Numbered from the stretch's first letter, positions 47,744-58,970 are shown. The stretch is DNA of 64,000 bases from Serratia fonticola (GCF_006715025.1 NZ_VFMK01000001.1:1922001-1986000); one strand, 5' to 3'. Program-made: numbers and translations. The notes: generated by a model not told the origin, from the letters alone.

Positions 47744-49213
47744 TCAGGTGCGCTGGAACTTGCTGAAGGTCTTCTGCAACTGACGTAATTGGTCGATACG
47801 CGCATCATAACGGGCCTGTTTCAGGCTTCCGAGTTTTTGCAGTGAGCTGGCGTTACTGAGCAGGCCGATGGCCTGATCCAGACGGCCGGTGAGCGCCAGG
47901 CTTTCTGCTCGGGCAGAAAGCTCTTCATCACGCAGGCCTTGCGCCGCACTGGCTTGTGCCAGCAGATCCCAACCGTTTGGATCATCCGGATGGGCAAAAG
48001 TATAGCGGTTGAGAATTTTAGAGGCTTGCGCAGGTTGATTGCCCTCAACATAGGCGTTGGCCAGGTTGAGCAGCAGCACCGGATTATTGCTTTGTGCGGC
48101 ATTGACCGCCTGCAGGCGGGCAATGGCCTGCGTAGCCTTGTTTTGGCCAAGATCGATATCGGTCATCAGATCCAGCAGCCAGACGTTCTTCGCATCCTGT
48201 GTCAGCAACGGCTGAATAATGTTGCGGGCTTCATCGTACTTTTTTGCCTGATAAAACAGGATGGCGCGGCCGTATTTTGCTGCCATTTGCTCGCGTACGT
48301 TACCCTTGTTGTAGGTATCCAACACCTCGTCGGTCAGGCCGTACCCCTCCGAGCTGTACATCCCCAGAGCACGAACTCTGGCCAACAGATAGTCCTGGCT
48401 GGATTGCACAAGATGGCGTGGCATCTGGTTGGCGCGGTTGCGTGCGTCGGAAAGACGGCTATCAGGCAGGGGGTGCGTGAGTAACATTTCCGGCGGTTTG
48501 GAGGCGTAACGTGATTGGTCCGCCAGCTTTTGCAGGAAATCGGGCATGGCTTCCGGATCGAACCCGGCACGTTGCAACACTTGAATACCGATGCGGTCGG
48601 CCTCTTGTTCGTTGGCCTGTGTGAAGCTGATAATCCCTTGCTGAGTACCTGCCAGGGTGCCGCTCAGCGCCGCCATGCCCATGGTTGGGTTAGCCATCGC
48701 CAGCAAAATAGATCCCAGTGCGCCAACCCAGGTCAGCGGAGCATTACGCTGTTGGTCCTCCATCGCGCGGGCCAGATGGCGCTGAGTGACGTGAGAGATT
48801 TCATGTGCCAGTACCGAAGCCAGTTGACTTTCGTTGTCGGTTTCACGAAACAGAGCCGAGTGCAGTACGACGTTACCGCCGAAGAAAGCGAAGGCGTTTA
48901 TCTCATCGTTACGTACCAGAAAGAAGTGGAACGGTGTGCGCACGGAATAGGCGTTTGCTACCAGACGATTACCCAACTGGTTGATGTACTGGGTCAATAA
49001 AGGGTCATTGATTAAGGGGGCACTGGCACGCAGTTGGCGCACATAAAAATCCCCCATGGTCAGTTCCTGACCAATGCTCAGTGTTCCCCCCGCGGTGGTG
49101 CCCATATCTGGCAACTGGTCCTGCGTTTGGGCATTCACCGGTGCCAGCGAAGAACCGCAAAGCGAGCCGAGCAACAGGACTGCTAACGCTGTTTTGGTCA
49201 ACCGGGTGGTCAT
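47744..49213 (-). CDS. bepA: BepA, periplasmic chaperone/metalloprotease for outer-membrane proteins
   Basis: 489 residues (E. coli BepA is 487). A signal peptide ([16 protein letters not shown]) is followed by an M48 peptidase domain with the zinc motif HEISH and the downstream glutamate in NEQEADRIG, then C-terminal TPR repeats ([22 protein letters not shown]). It promotes LptD assembly and degrades stalled BAM substrates. BamC, part of that machine, is encoded 4 kb away. Divergent from perM. Confidence 0.96.
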   Translation of the reverse strand: MTTRLTKTALAVLLLGSLCGSSLAPVNAQTQDQLPDMGTTAGGTLSIGQELTMGDFYVRQLRASAPLINDPLLTQYINQLGNRLVANAYSVRTPFHFFLVRNDEINAFAFFGGNVVLHSALFRETDNESQLASVLAHEISHVTQRHLARAMEDQQRNAPLTWVGALGSILLAMANPTMGMAALSGTLAGTQQGIISFTQANEQEADRIGIQVLQRAGFDPEAMPDFLQKLADQSRYASKPPEMLLTHPLPDSRLSDARNRANQMPRHLVQSSQDYLLARVRALGMYSSEGYGLTDEVLDTYNKGNVREQMAAKYGRAILFYQAKKYDEARNIIQPLLTQDAKNVWLLDLMTDIDLGQNKATQAIARLQAVNAAQSNNPVLLLNLANAYVEGNQPAQASKILNRYTFAHPDDPNGWDLLAQASAAQGLRDEELSARAESLALTGRLDQAIGLLSNASSLQKLGSLKQARYDARIDQLRQLQKTFSKFQRT

Positions 49214-49562
49214 GATTGGGCGTTTCCCTCAAAAAAAGTCATCAACGATACCCCTTGTCTTTACGCTGCGGCTTGACGCCCCGCTATAACTTGTCATCCA
49301 TAGTGCATAAGACGCCAGCAACAGATAAGAGTTCTTCTTCCGTGCCAGACTCTTCAGTACAATCAGTGTGAAAGTGCGTTGGCTCACAAAAATGCCCTTT
49401 CAGCGGAGTGGCTTGACGCCATTCCATCATAGCCAGCCATAACGGACAATGAAACGTTTGTACGGCGTAAAATTATGTTAGACCAAGAACCAAGTCATAC
49501 CTGCTGGGCCGCACAGGGAAAGGCGAACCTCACTCTCATGATGGAATAAGGAGCAATCTCTG
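49214..49562. promoter_or_regulatory. Divergent region bepA / perM with degraded ERIC end
   Basis: About 350 bp. Positions 49283-49308 resemble the right end of ERIC (GCTATAACTTGTCATCCATAG against GCTGTAACTTGAAATCCATAG) without the rest, so a decayed copy is likely. Promoters for both genes must lie here. AAGGAG just before 49563 is the perM ribosome binding site. Confidence 0.45.
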
Positions 49563-50639
49563 ATGTTGGAGATGTTATTACAATGGTACCGGCGTCGTTT
49601 CACCGATCCACAAGCGATTGCATTACTGGTGATCCTGGTTGCCGGGTTCTGCATTCTCTATTTTCTGCACGGTATCCTGACGCCGCTGCTGGTAGCGATC
49701 GTCCTTGCCTATCTGCTGGAATGGCCAACGGCGCGTTTGCAGCGCCTGGGATGTTCACGAACCTGGGCGGCGAGTATGGTGCTGATTGTGTTTGGCGGCA
49801 TTACTTTGCTGGTGGTGTTTGTTGTGGCACCCACCGCCTGGCAGCAGGGCATCAATCTGATGACCGACCTGCCGAGCATGCTTAATCAGTTCTACAACTA
49901 TGCTACCACTTTACCCGCTCGCTACCCGGCACTGGTGGATGCGGGCATTATCGATATGATGGCGGAAAACCTGCGTGGGCGACTGTCTGGCGTGGGTGAG
50001 TCGGTGGTGAAATTTTCATTGGCCTCACTGGTCGGGTTGTTAACGTTGGCCATCTACCTGATTCTGGTACCGCTGATGGTGTTCTTCCTGTTGAAAGACA
50101 AAGAACAGATGCTCAATGCGGTACGTCGCGTATTGCCGCGCAACCGCGGGCTGGCAGGGCAGGTGTGGATCGAGATGAACCAGCAGATCACCAACTATAT
50201 TCGCGGTAAGGTGATGGAAATGGTGATCGTGGGTGTATCAACCTACCTGGTGTTCTTCATCCTGGATATGCGTTACTCCTTGCTGCTGGCGGTGCTGGTC
50301 GGTTTCTCCGTACTGATCCCCTATATTGGTGCAGTGTTGGTGACGATCCCGGTGGTGGTGGTGGCGATGTTCCAATGGGGCGTCGGCGCTGATTTCTGGA
50401 CGCTGATTATCGCTTATCTGGTGGTACAGGGGTTGGATGGCAACCTGCTGGTACCGATCCTGTTCTCGGAGGCGGTTAACCTGCACCCGTTGGTCATTAT
50501 TCTTTCGGTGATTATCTTTGGCGGTCTGTGGGGGTTCTGGGGGGTATTCTTTGCCATCCCATTAGCCACGTTAGTGAAGGCGGTGATCCACGCCTGGCCG
50601 GATGAGATGATGGTTGATGTGGGTGAGGATGTGAAATAA
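49563..50639 (+). CDS. perM: PerM (YfgO), AI-2E/UPF0118-family membrane protein
   Basis: 358 residues (E. coli PerM is 353) with about seven to eight membrane helices, typical of the AI-2E transporter/permease family. Conserved parts include GILTPLLVAIVLAYLLEWP, MVFFLLKDKEQMLNAVRRVLPRN and NLLVPILFSEAVNLHPLVIILSVIIFGGLWGFWGVFFAIPLATLVKA. The physiological function is not settled. A strong terminator follows the gene. Confidence 0.95.
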   Translation: MLEMLLQWYRRRFTDPQAIALLVILVAGFCILYFLHGILTPLLVAIVLAYLLEWPTARLQRLGCSRTWAASMVLIVFGGITLLVVFVVAPTAWQQGINLMTDLPSMLNQFYNYATTLPARYPALVDAGIIDMMAENLRGRLSGVGESVVKFSLASLVGLLTLAIYLILVPLMVFFLLKDKEQMLNAVRRVLPRNRGLAGQVWIEMNQQITNYIRGKVMEMVIVGVSTYLVFFILDMRYSLLLAVLVGFSVLIPYIGAVLVTIPVVVVAMFQWGVGADFWTLIIAYLVVQGLDGNLLVPILFSEAVNLHPLVIILSVIIFGGLWGFWGVFFAIPLATLVKAVIHAWPDEMMVDVGEDVK

Positions 50640-50649
50640 ACCGGTAAAA

Positions 50650-50679
50650 GAAGCGCAGCAAGCAAATTTGCTGCGCTTC
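50650..50679. terminator. Bidirectional terminator between perM and bcp
   Basis: The stem GAAGCGCAGCAA / TTGCTGCGCTTC around a short loop lies between convergent genes. A-rich and T-rich flanks on the two sides allow it to work in both directions. Confidence 0.8.
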
Positions 50680-50688
50680 GTAACGGAA

Positions 50689-51153
50689 TTATTGTTTAAG
50701 ATAGCTCAGAACAATGTCGTGATGATTGGTGGTTTTGAAATCATCAAACACTTTTTCAACTTTGCCGTTAGCATCAATCAGGAAGCTGATGCGGTGGATA
50801 CCATCATAGGTCTTGCCCATGAATGTTTTCTCACCCCAAACGCCAAAGGCCTGTGCTACCTGATGATCTTCATCGGATAACAGCGTGAAGTTGAGCAACT
50901 CTTTCTCAGCAAAACGCGACAGTTTCTCTGGTTTATCGGTACTGATGCCTAGCACTTCGACACCCGCTTTTTTTAGTTCATCCATGTTATCCCGTAGCCC
51001 ACAGGCTTGCACGGTACAACCTGGTGTCATGGCTTTGGGATAAAAGTAAACAAGTACTCGCTGTCCCTGGAAGTCGGCCAAATTAATTTCCTCGCCATCC
51101 TGGTCGAGTAAACTAAATTTCGGCGCTGTATCACCGGCTTTCAATGGGCTCAT
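50689..51153 (-). CDS. bcp: Bcp, thiol peroxidase (peroxiredoxin Q)
   Basis: A 154-residue peroxiredoxin (E. coli Bcp is 156). The peroxidatic cysteine is in YFYPKAMTPGCTVQACGLRD, with the second cysteine five residues later. It reduces hydroperoxides using thioredoxin. ATG 51153 has GGAGAG upstream. It follows gcvR closely on the same strand. Confidence 0.96.
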   Translation of the reverse strand: MSPLKAGDTAPKFSLLDQDGEEINLADFQGQRVLVYFYPKAMTPGCTVQACGLRDNMDELKKAGVEVLGISTDKPEKLSRFAEKELLNFTLLSDEDHQVAQAFGVWGEKTFMGKTYDGIHRISFLIDANGKVEKVFDDFKTTNHHDIVLSYLKQ

Positions 51154-51155
51154 CA

Positions 51156-51770
51156 CTACTCTCCATCTTTCTCATCATGCTGCGGATAGTTCACAACGCT
51201 AATACTGCCTTGCGCATTCAATTCTGTACATAGGCGATAAAAAGCTTGTTCAATATTTGATGCGTCCCGATCGCCGGAACTGTGTGCGGTGATCTGGATA
51301 TAAAGCTGGGGAGGCAGGTCACCTTCCGCCGGCTGGGTCCGTGATACCAGTTCAGCGATGTTCATCTGGCTGGAGTCAAACAGACCGGTAAAGCGCTCAA
51401 TGATGTGTGGGGAGTCTTTAACATCGACCTGTACCCATACTGTAGCTGGCATTGGCGGCCTTTCTTGCGAGTTTGTGCGCTTCATCACAATCAACAGATC
51501 CAGCTCCGCACCTTTTTGCGGCAAAGTGGATTCAATCAGGGTAATCGCGTTCCAGCGGCCTGAAAGCAGCATGATGAAGGTGAATTCTTCACCCAGCATG
51601 GCCAGACGGCTATCTTCGATATTGCACCCGCAGCTACTGACATGGCGGGTAATGGTGTTGACGATACCGGGGCGATCGGCGCCCAAGGCGGTAATCACAA
51701 GATAGTGTTCATCTGGCTTAGGCAAAATGCAGCTTCCTGTCGTACTCAATGGGGTTACCATGGTAAACAT
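51156..51770 (-). CDS. gcvR: GcvR, regulator of the glycine cleavage system
   Basis: About 204 residues (E. coli GcvR is 190). Two ACT domains are visible: LVITALGADRPGIVNTITRHVSSCGCNIEDSRLAMLGEEFTFIMLLSG and VQVDVKDSPHIIERFTGLFDSSQMNIAELVSRTQP. GcvR binds GcvA and represses gcvTHP in the absence of glycine. The start is uncertain: ATG 51770 has AGGCGG eight bases upstream, ATG 51761 lacks one, and the frame runs to 51917 into the dapA leader. Divergent from dapA, as in E. coli. Confidence 0.92.
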   Translation of the reverse strand: MFTMVTPLSTTGSCILPKPDEHYLVITALGADRPGIVNTITRHVSSCGCNIEDSRLAMLGEEFTFIMLLSGRWNAITLIESTLPQKGAELDLLIVMKRTNSQERPPMPATVWVQVDVKDSPHIIERFTGLFDSSQMNIAELVSRTQPAEGDLPPQLYIQITAHSSGDRDASNIEQAFYRLCTELNAQGSISVVNYPQHDEKDGE

Positions 51771-51870
51771 AAAAAAAACCGCCTGCCAAGCGCTTACAAC
51801 ACGTTGTTTGCTTGCTTTTGGATAGGTGTCAAAAGTACCATGAGTCACTTGTTTGTGGAGGGGACGGCCA

Positions 51871-52761
51871 ATGTTTACGGGAAGTATTGTTGCACTGGTT
51901 ACGCCGATGGACGACAAAGGTGCTGTCGATCGTGCGAGCCTAAAAAAACTGATTGATTATCATGTCGCCAGCGGGACTGCGGCGATTGTTTCCGTAGGGA
52001 CTACCGGTGAGTCCGCCACGCTGGCCCATGACGAACATGTCGATGTGGTGTTGCAGACGCTGGAACTGGCTGCAGGGCGTATTCCGGTGATCGCCGGGAC
52101 CGGCGCCAATGCCACCAGTGAGGCGATTTCACTGACTCAGCGCTTCAGCAATACCGGCGTAGTGGGTTGCCTGACGGTCACGCCTTACTACAACAAGCCG
52201 ACTCAGGAAGGCCTGTATCAGCACTTTAAGGCCATTGCCGAAAGCACCGATTTGCCGCAGATCCTCTATAACGTACCTGCGCGCACCGGTTGTGACATGC
52301 TGCCGCCAACGATCGCGCGTTTGGCCAAAATTAAGAATATTGTTGCTGTTAAAGAGGCAACAGGGAACTTAAGTCGTGTTAGTCAGATCCAAGTGCTGGT
52401 TGATGATGAAGACTTCATTCTGCTGAGCGGCGACGACGCCAGTGGTCTGGATTTCATGCAACTGGGGGGCAAAGGGGTGATTTCCGTGACGGCCAACGTG
52501 GCAGCTCGCGAAATGGCCGAGCTTTGCCGCCTGGCGGCGCAAGGCAACTTTGCAGAAGCCCGCCGCTTGAATCAGCGCTTGATGCCGGTGCATCAGGATT
52601 TATTCGTAGAAGCAAACCCAATTCCGGTGAAATGGGCCTGTAAGGCATTGGGATTGATAGCAACTGATACGATGCGTCTGCCTATGACGCCGTTGACCGA
52701 CGCTGCTCGTCCTGTTGTGGAGCGTGCGTTGAAAAGCGCCGGTTTGCTCTCCCCTAAGTAA
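51871..52761 (+). CDS. dapA: 4-hydroxy-tetrahydrodipicolinate synthase
   Basis: A 296-residue TIM-barrel enzyme (E. coli DapA is 292) condensing pyruvate and aspartate semialdehyde, the first committed step of lysine and DAP synthesis. The Schiff-base lysine is in [13 protein letters not shown], the catalytic tyrosine in [17 protein letters not shown], and the substrate threonines in [12 protein letters not shown] 51871 has GGAGGGG upstream; the longer frame from 51853 is unlikely. DapE is encoded 8 kb away. Confidence 0.97.
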   Translation: MFTGSIVALVTPMDDKGAVDRASLKKLIDYHVASGTAAIVSVGTTGESATLAHDEHVDVVLQTLELAAGRIPVIAGTGANATSEAISLTQRFSNTGVVGCLTVTPYYNKPTQEGLYQHFKAIAESTDLPQILYNVPARTGCDMLPPTIARLAKIKNIVAVKEATGNLSRVSQIQVLVDDEDFILLSGDDASGLDFMQLGGKGVISVTANVAAREMAELCRLAAQGNFAEARRLNQRLMPVHQDLFVEANPIPVKWACKALGLIATDTMRLPMTPLTDAARPVVERALKSAGLLSPK

Positions 52762-52893
52762 TTGAGGCTGCGGCAAGGCGGCAAGTGCGCGGTTCCCAGA
52801 AAGCTTGGATAACCAAGTGACCAGAGGGAGCGCGTGCAGCCAACGTGGCTGCGGTTACAAGTACGGCGGGGATATAACTCTTAGGGAAATTTG

Positions 52894-53946
52894 ATGGCTT
52901 ATTCATTGCAAAAGTCGACGATAGCAAAAGTCGTGGGGTTAGCGTTGGTGATGACGCTGGCGGCTTGTACTTCCGATCAGCGCTATAAACGCCAGGTCAG
53001 CGGCGATGAGGCATATCTGGACGCCGCTCCGCTCAAACCGATGAGCGCACCGTCCGGCCTGATCCTACCGGTGCAAACCGGTAATTATGAAGTTCCGGCA
53101 AGTACGCAGAAAGGCGCCGTTGGCAAGCAACTGGATATCCGGCCACCGGTACAACCGTTGGCGTTGCTGAGCGGTTCACGTGGTCAATACGCGGGTGACA
53201 GCGGCACGTTGCTGTTGGAAAACAGCCCGCAGAATCAGAACCTGTGGTCACGCGTCGCTAGCCTGTTGCAGTCGAAAAATATCCCGATTGCCTCGCGCCA
53301 GGATGCCAGCCAAACGCTGACGACCGACTGGGTGAAGTGGAACCGTCTGGACGAAGACAACCAGTACGAAGGCCGTTACCAGATCACGGTTCAGCAGCAG
53401 GGTTACCAGCAGGCGCTGGTGGTGAAAACCCTCGAGTTGCGCCAGCAAGGGCAAACCGACAAGGTGACCGATCCTTCTGAAGTTCAGCGTTACAACGGTA
53501 TGATGATGAACACCATCGTTGAAGGGCTGGACAAGCAGGACAACCTGAGCAGCAGCCAGTCTGCCAATCGTATTGGCGCGTTGGATGTTCAGAGCGGCGC
53601 GGATGATACCGGTTTGCCGACGCTGATCGTACGTGCTCCGTATACCGTGGTGTGGGATCGCCTGCCAGCGGCACTGGAAAAAGTGGGGATGAAAGTGGGA
53701 GACCGCAGTCGTCCACAGGGTACCGTTGCCGTCACCTATAAATCTCTGAGCGGAAGCGATTGGGATGCCCTGGGTGCGAAAGATCCTGAACTGAAAGAGG
53801 GCGATTACAAACTGCAGGTCGGTGATTTGGATAACCGTACCAGTTTGCAATTCATCGATTCTAAAGGTAAACCGCTGACCCAGTCGCAGAACGATGCGCT
53901 GGTGGCGGTATTCCAGACGGCTTTCAGTAAAACAAGCGTTAAATAA
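52894..53946 (+). CDS. bamC: BamC, outer-membrane assembly lipoprotein
   Basis: A 350-residue lipoprotein (E. coli BamC is 344) of the BAM complex. The signal peptide ends in the lipobox TLAAC. The unstructured N-terminal region that binds BamD ([35 protein letters not shown]) is conserved, followed by two helix-grip domains. ATG 52894 is preferred over the preceding TTG. It follows dapA by about 130 bp, the usual dapA-bamC order. Confidence 0.96.
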   Translation: MAYSLQKSTIAKVVGLALVMTLAACTSDQRYKRQVSGDEAYLDAAPLKPMSAPSGLILPVQTGNYEVPASTQKGAVGKQLDIRPPVQPLALLSGSRGQYAGDSGTLLLENSPQNQNLWSRVASLLQSKNIPIASRQDASQTLTTDWVKWNRLDEDNQYEGRYQITVQQQGYQQALVVKTLELRQQGQTDKVTDPSEVQRYNGMMMNTIVEGLDKQDNLSSSQSANRIGALDVQSGADDTGLPTLIVRAPYTVVWDRLPAALEKVGMKVGDRSRPQGTVAVTYKSLSGSDWDALGAKDPELKEGDYKLQVGDLDNRTSLQFIDSKGKPLTQSQNDALVAVFQTAFSKTSVK

Positions 53947-53954
53947 TCATCATC

Positions 53955-53978
53955 AAGGGGCTGCGGCCCCTTTTTGTT
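53955..53978 (+). terminator. Rho-independent terminator after bamC
   Basis: The stem AAGGGGC / GCCCCTT with a four-base loop is followed by TTTGTTTTG, nine bases after the bamC stop. Confidence 0.85.
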
Positions 53979-53986
53979 TTGTTGAT

Positions 53987-54024
53987 ACGGTATCGTTTGC
54001 GTCGCGAATTTGGCACAATATAGC
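53987..54024 (+). promoter_or_regulatory. purC promoter with overlapping PurR operator
   Basis: ACGGTATCGTTTGCGT (53987-54002) matches 13 of 16 bases of the PurR consensus. A -35-like TTGCGT overlaps its right half (53997-54002), and TATAGC at 54019-54024 is a -10 at 16-bp spacing. PurR binding would block polymerase, as at E. coli purC. It lies 265 bp before the purC start, because a repeat fills the leader. Confidence 0.75.
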
Positions 54025-54220
54025 CGTCATTCTTGAAGCTACAGCTGTGTTGGTTGCGTGCGGTTATTCGGCCCACCCGTGGGCTTTATCCCTTTGGACT
54101 GCCGCCTGGCGGCATGCAAATCGGTTTCTGACCGGTTTGTCTTGGCATATTGGTCATCCCGAAGGCAGACTTAAGCCAGCTCTCGGGGCTCCTGCACTTG
54201 CCGCCTTGCTGTAACTCCAA
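54025..54220. repeat. Expanded, diverged ERIC-like element in the purC leader
   Basis: The left end (CATTCTTGAAGCTACAGC) and the right end (GGGGCTCCTGCACTTGCCGCCTTGCTGTAACT) match the ERIC termini elsewhere in the window. The centre is enlarged to about 196 bp by extra hairpins (CCCACCCGTGGG, GCCGCCTGGCGGC, CGGTTTCTGACCGG). Enlarged ERICs with internal insertions are known from other enterobacteria. It lies downstream of the predicted purC promoter, so it should be transcribed as part of the leader. Confidence 0.7.
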
Positions 54221-54288
54221 TTATTTTGGCGATATCGAGCCTGTTTGTTGAAGCGTTTTAAGAACAATTCTTTATTGGAGTAAGTAAG

Positions 54289-55002
54289 ATGCAAAAGCTA
54301 GCTGAGTTGTATCGCGGAAAGGCAAAAACCGTCTACACCACTGAAAATCCGGATCTGCTGGTGCTGGAATTCCGCAACGATACGTCAGCACTGGATGGTC
54401 AGCGTATTGAGCAGTTCGATCGCAAAGGGATGGTCAACAACAAGTTTAACCATTTCATTATGAGCAAACTGGAAGCTGCCGGTATCCCGACGCAGATGGA
54501 GCGCCTGCTATCTGATACCGAAGTGCTGGTGAAAAAACTGGATATGGTGCCGGTGGAGTGCGTGATCCGTAACCGTGCTGCGGGCTCACTGGTGAAGCGC
54601 CTGGGTATCGAAGAAGGCCTGCCGCTGAACCCTCCATTGTTTGATCTGTTCCTGAAAAATGACGCGATGCACGACCCAATGGTCAACGAGTCTTACTGTG
54701 AGACATTTGGCTGGGTAAGCAAAGCACATTTGGCCCGCATGCGTGAGCTGAGCTACAAAGCTAACGAAGTGCTGAGCAAACTGTTTGACGATGCCGGGCT
54801 GATCCTGGTGGACTTCAAACTGGAGTTTGGCCTGTTCAACGGTGAAGTGGTGCTGGGCGACGAGTTCTCACCAGACGGCAGCCGTCTGTGGGATAAAAAC
54901 ACCCTGGATAAAATGGACAAGGATCGCTTCCGCCAGAGCCTGGGTGGCCTGATCGAAGCCTATGAAGAAGTCGCTCGCCGCATTGGCGTGAAACTGGACT
55001 GA
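54289..55002 (+). CDS. purC: SAICAR synthetase
   Basis: 237 residues, equal to E. coli PurC, catalysing the ATP-dependent addition of aspartate to CAIR. It begins [20 protein letters not shown] with the ATP-binding loop, and has the family signature regions [27 protein letters not shown] and [38 protein letters not shown] lies 10 bases upstream. Expression should follow the PurR-controlled promoter above. Confidence 0.97.
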   Translation: MQKLAELYRGKAKTVYTTENPDLLVLEFRNDTSALDGQRIEQFDRKGMVNNKFNHFIMSKLEAAGIPTQMERLLSDTEVLVKKLDMVPVECVIRNRAAGSLVKRLGIEEGLPLNPPLFDLFLKNDAMHDPMVNESYCETFGWVSKAHLARMRELSYKANEVLSKLFDDAGLILVDFKLEFGLFNGEVVLGDEFSPDGSRLWDKNTLDKMDKDRFRQSLGGLIEAYEEVARRIGVKLD

Positions 55003-55236
55003 TCGGTGGTTCGTGTTAGACGACTATCTCACTGATTCAGAACGAGTTATCTCCCCTTGATGCTCTCCCATAAAGAGAGAATCAGGGGAGGTAGTATCAA
55101 ATCCCAACCCCTCTCATCCGTTATTCTTTCCGCTTTCCAGAAAATTACTGCATTCCCTCTACCGCCAACCCACTATAATGGCAATTCGTGGGTAACGTTT
55201 CTCGCGATTATTAAAAATCTACTCTGGAGTTTATTT

Positions 55237-56106
55237 ATGCGTTGGCAAGGGCGTCGGGAAAGTGACAATGTTGAGGATCGTCGCGGGCAGTCTTCCGGTC
55301 TTGGTGGCGGTGGCGGCGGGTTCCGTGTACCGGTTGGCGGCAAAGGCGGGCTCATTATTCTGGTCGTCGTTCTGGTTGCCGGTTACTACGGTGTTGATCT
55401 GACCCCATTGCTGAACGGTGGTAATATGACACCACAGGCTCAGCATCAGAGTGCCAGCATCAGCCCGAAAGATGACGAATTGGCTAAATTTACCTCGGTC
55501 GTACTGGCGTCGACGGAGGATAACTGGCGTGAAATCTTCCAAAAGATGGGGAAAAACTACCAGGATCCCAAGCTGGTCATGTACCGGGGCGCGACGCGCA
55601 CCGGTTGTGGTACCGGTCAGTCGGTAATGGGGCCATTTTATTGCCCGGCAGATGACACGGTTTACATCGATCTGTCTTTCTATCAGGACATGAAGACCAA
55701 ACTGGGGGCTGGGGGCGACTTTGCTCAAGCCTATGTGGTCGCACACGAAGTGGGGCACCACGTTCAGAATTTGCTTGGGATTGAGCGCAAAGTGCGTCAG
55801 ATGCAGCAAGGGGCCAGCCAGGTAGAGGTTAACCGCCTGTCGGTGAAGATGGAACTGCAGGCCGACTGTTTTGCGGGTGTCTGGGGCCACTATGCCGAGA
55901 AACAACAGATGCTGGAAGCCGGTGATTTACAGGCGGCACTGAACGCCGCGCAGGCCATTGGCGATGATCGCCTGCAGCAACAAAGCCAGGGGCGTGTAGT
56001 GCCAGACAGTTTCACTCATGGCACGTCACAGCAGCGCTATACCTGGTTCAAGCAAGGGTTTGACAGCGGCGATCCCAATACCTGCAATACCTTCGCTTCC
56101 CGATGA
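55237..56106 (+). CDS. ypfJ: YpfJ, putative zinc metallopeptidase (neutral zinc metallopeptidase family)
   Basis: 289 residues (E. coli YpfJ is 287). A cytoplasmic glycine-rich N-terminus with the [13 protein letters not shown] start, one membrane helix ([18 protein letters not shown]) and a periplasmic metallopeptidase domain with the zinc motif HEVGHH and the downstream [12 protein letters not shown]. The substrate is unknown. GGAG precedes ATG 55237; the long frame from 55057 is unsupported. Confidence 0.95.
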   Translation: MRWQGRRESDNVEDRRGQSSGLGGGGGGFRVPVGGKGGLIILVVVLVAGYYGVDLTPLLNGGNMTPQAQHQSASISPKDDELAKFTSVVLASTEDNWREIFQKMGKNYQDPKLVMYRGATRTGCGTGQSVMGPFYCPADDTVYIDLSFYQDMKTKLGAGGDFAQAYVVAHEVGHHVQNLLGIERKVRQMQQGASQVEVNRLSVKMELQADCFAGVWGHYAEKQQMLEAGDLQAALNAAQAIGDDRLQQQSQGRVVPDSFTHGTSQQRYTWFKQGFDSGDPNTCNTFASR

Positions 56107-56162
56107 TTTATCCCAGTGCCGCTTATTGACAGCGGCACGCTTCCTTTCAGGTTTGAATTCCA

Positions 56163-58169
56163 ATGTTACAGGCAATGCAACAACGCATGCAGCAACAGGG
56201 TATCCGGCGGCTGGTGGTGATCAGCGGTGAAGCGCAATGGTGCCGCAGCCAGGCACGGCAATGGGTTGCTCAGATGCCGGGAGATTGGCCCTGGGTGACA
56301 AACGAGCCCGTCAACCACAGGCTGTCTAACCGCGAGGTGAAAAACCTGTTGGGCCAGGAACGGTTGCACGCGGTGTTTGATGCCCTGGAAGGATTGGACG
56401 TAGAGGCATTGGCTCAACTGTGTGGCACATTGCGCGCCGGTAGCTGGTTATTACTGTTGGTGCCCCCTTGGCAACATTGGACGCAGCAGCAGGATAGCGA
56501 CAGCCTGCGTTGGAGCGATTGTTCACAACCTATCGCGACACCCAATTTTATCTATCATCTGCAACAGCAGCTTCTGGCCGACAATGAAGTGTCCATTTGG
56601 CGACAGGGTGAAGCATTGTGTCTGGCACCGTTAACGCCTCGGCCAGATTGGCAAGCACCGCAAGGGAGCCCGAGTGTCGAGCAGCAGGCTATTTTGGCCC
56701 GCTTGCTGGAGGCTGACGCGGGTATCTGGGTATTAACTGCACCACGTGGCCGCGGCAAATCCACGCTGGCCGGTATGTTGATGGCGCATAGCCCGTTAAC
56801 CTGCTGGATCACCGGCCCAAGCCGTGCTGCCACCGATGTTGCCAGCGAATGGGCCGGTGGGCGGGCACAATTCTGGGCGCCTGATGCATTACTGCAGCAT
56901 TGCGTTGAGCAAGGCGTGGGGAATGTAGGATGGTTGCTGGTGGATGAAGCGGCAGCGATCCCGGGCCCGCTATTGCAGCAGTTGATTGGCTATTTCCCGC
57001 GCGTGTTGCTGACCACTACGGTGCAAGGCTACGAAGGGACGGGGCGAGGTTTCCTGCTGAAATTCTGTGCGGCGCTGCCACATTGGCAACCGCTAAGTTT
57101 GCAACACCCCATGCGTTGGGCGGTGGATGATGCTTTGGAGCGAGTTATCGATAACGCCTTGCTGTTTAATGAGGAACCCGCATGGTCAGCGCACTCGCAA
57201 CCGCCTGTTATCGGTGCGATAGAACAAGCCGCACTGTGCGCCGATCCGCTGCGGTTACGGCGTTTCTATGCGTTGCTTTGCAGCGCACATTATCGGACTT
57301 CCCCGCTGGATTTGCGCCGTCTGATGGATGCACCTGGCATGCACTTTAGCGTTGCATCGCAGGGGGATGAGGTGGTTGGGGCGCTTTGGCTGGTGGATGA
57401 AGGTGGTCTGTCGATGGCGCTGGCCCATGAAGTCTGGGCGGGCCGCAGAAGGCCACGTGGCAATCTGGTCGCGCAATCTTTGGCGGCACATAGCGGCCAG
57501 TGGTGGGCACCCACGCTACGTTCGCGCCGAATTACCCGTATTGCTGTCTTGCCAGAGCTGCGCCAGCAAGGGATAGCCACCCGATTAATTGCGCAACAAA
57601 AGCCGTATTCGCAAGGGCTGGATTTCCTGTCCGTCAGCTTTGGTTATACCGAGCCACTATGGCGCTTTTGGCAATCCTGCGGGTTCACACTGGTGCGTAT
57701 CGGCAATAAACCGGAGGCCAGCAGCGGCTGCTACACCGCCATGGCGGTGTTACCGCTCAGTGAGCAGGGGGAAGCACTGTGTCACGCTGCGCATAAGCAT
57801 TTGGCACGTGACTGGCGCTGGCGACAACAGCGTTGCGCTCTTGCGCTGGAGATCATCGATGATGAGGGTGACCCACGGTTAAATGAGGAGGACTGGCGTG
57901 AACTGGCCGGTTTTGCTTTTGCCCATCGGCCATTGGAGGCCAGCCTGGGGGCGTTACAACGTCTGCTGCTGAATAGCGAATGGCCTTGTACGGCGTTGCG
58001 CAGCCATTTGCAGCAACAGCAGACGATCACAGAATGCATCGCTCAACAGGGGCTGAGTGGGCAGAAGGCACTGTTGCAACGTTGGCGGCAGGAGGTGGCG
58101 CAGGCGCTGCAACAGTTGGATGAACAACATTGCCGCTACTGGCATGAGTGGTCGCAATCGTTGCAATAA
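56163..58169 (+). CDS. tmcA: TmcA, tRNA(Met) cytidine acetyltransferase
   Basis: 668 residues (E. coli TmcA is 671). It makes N4-acetylcytidine at the elongator tRNA(Met) wobble base using ATP and acetyl-CoA. The RNA helicase part has Walker [13 protein letters not shown] and the DEAA box [17 protein letters not shown]. The GNAT part contains [20 protein letters not shown], followed by the C-terminal tRNA-binding region. It lies 56 bp after ypfJ. Confidence 0.96.
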   Translation: MLQAMQQRMQQQGIRRLVVISGEAQWCRSQARQWVAQMPGDWPWVTNEPVNHRLSNREVKNLLGQERLHAVFDALEGLDVEALAQLCGTLRAGSWLLLLVPPWQHWTQQQDSDSLRWSDCSQPIATPNFIYHLQQQLLADNEVSIWRQGEALCLAPLTPRPDWQAPQGSPSVEQQAILARLLEADAGIWVLTAPRGRGKSTLAGMLMAHSPLTCWITGPSRAATDVASEWAGGRAQFWAPDALLQHCVEQGVGNVGWLLVDEAAAIPGPLLQQLIGYFPRVLLTTTVQGYEGTGRGFLLKFCAALPHWQPLSLQHPMRWAVDDALERVIDNALLFNEEPAWSAHSQPPVIGAIEQAALCADPLRLRRFYALLCSAHYRTSPLDLRRLMDAPGMHFSVASQGDEVVGALWLVDEGGLSMALAHEVWAGRRRPRGNLVAQSLAAHSGQWWAPTLRSRRITRIAVLPELRQQGIATRLIAQQKPYSQGLDFLSVSFGYTEPLWRFWQSCGFTLVRIGNKPEASSGCYTAMAVLPLSEQGEALCHAAHKHLARDWRWRQQRCALALEIIDDEGDPRLNEEDWRELAGFAFAHRPLEASLGALQRLLLNSEWPCTALRSHLQQQQTITECIAQQGLSGQKALLQRWRQEVAQALQQLDEQHCRYWHEWSQSLQ

Positions 58170-58276
58170 ATGGAACGAGTTGTTCAATAAAACCCGATTT
58201 TCCTGATTGTTCAGCGGCGTATAGTACCAGGCAGATACCGGAGATCTCCGGATAACTTTAAGCCTGAGGAGTCATC

Positions 58277-58966
58277 ATGAAACATGCACATTTCGTTGTC
58301 CAAAGCCCAGCAACACCGGCGGAACAGCTAATCCTGCTGTTTCATGGCGTGGGGGATAACCCCGTAGCGATGGGGGAGATCGGCAGTTACTTCGCCAAAG
58401 CGTTCCCGCAGGCCCTGGTTGTGAGTATCGGTAGCCCAGAGGCTTTCGGGAGCGGGAGTGGCCGCCAGTGGTTCTCGGTACAAGGGATCACTGAAACCAA
58501 CCGTGTGGAACGGATTGCCGAGGTGATGCCTACTTTTGTTGAAACCGTACGTTACTGGCAACAGCACAGCGGTGTCGGTTATGCGGCAACTGCATTGGTG
58601 GGGTTCTCTCAAGGTGCGATCATGGCGCTGGAAGGCCTGAAGGCCGAACCTAAACTCGCTGGGCGCGTCGTTGCGTTTAGTGGGCGTTTTGCTCAGTTGC
58701 CGGAAAGCCATTTTGGCGAAAGCGTGGTGCATTTTGTTCATGGCGAGACGGATAGCGTCATTGCCGTGCAACATGCGCAAGCCGCAGCACAACGCTTACA
58801 GGCGGTGGGCGGTGACGTGACGCTGGATATAGAAGAGGGCGTTGGGCACGGCATAAATCAGGGCATGATGGACAGTGCTCTGGCGCGTTTGCATTACTAC
58901 GTACCACAGCGCTATTGGCAAGAGGCGATGTTCGGTAAACGGGGTGATTTGATCGCGTTCAAGTAA
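58277..58966 (+). CDS. ypfH: YpfH, alpha/beta-hydrolase esterase
   Basis: 229 residues of the phospholipase/carboxylesterase family (E. coli YpfH is 232). The oxyanion start LILLFHGVGDNP, the nucleophile motif GFSQGA, the acidic residue in HGETDSVIAVQ and the catalytic histidine in GVGHGINQ are present. E. coli YpfH shows esterase activity on short acyl chains. GAGGAG precedes the ATG. Confidence 0.94.
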   Translation: MKHAHFVVQSPATPAEQLILLFHGVGDNPVAMGEIGSYFAKAFPQALVVSIGSPEAFGSGSGRQWFSVQGITETNRVERIAEVMPTFVETVRYWQQHSGVGYAATALVGFSQGAIMALEGLKAEPKLAGRVVAFSGRFAQLPESHFGESVVHFVHGETDSVIAVQHAQAAAQRLQAVGGDVTLDIEEGVGHGINQGMMDSALARLHYYVPQRYWQEAMFGKRGDLIAFK

Positions 58967-58970
58967 AAGT

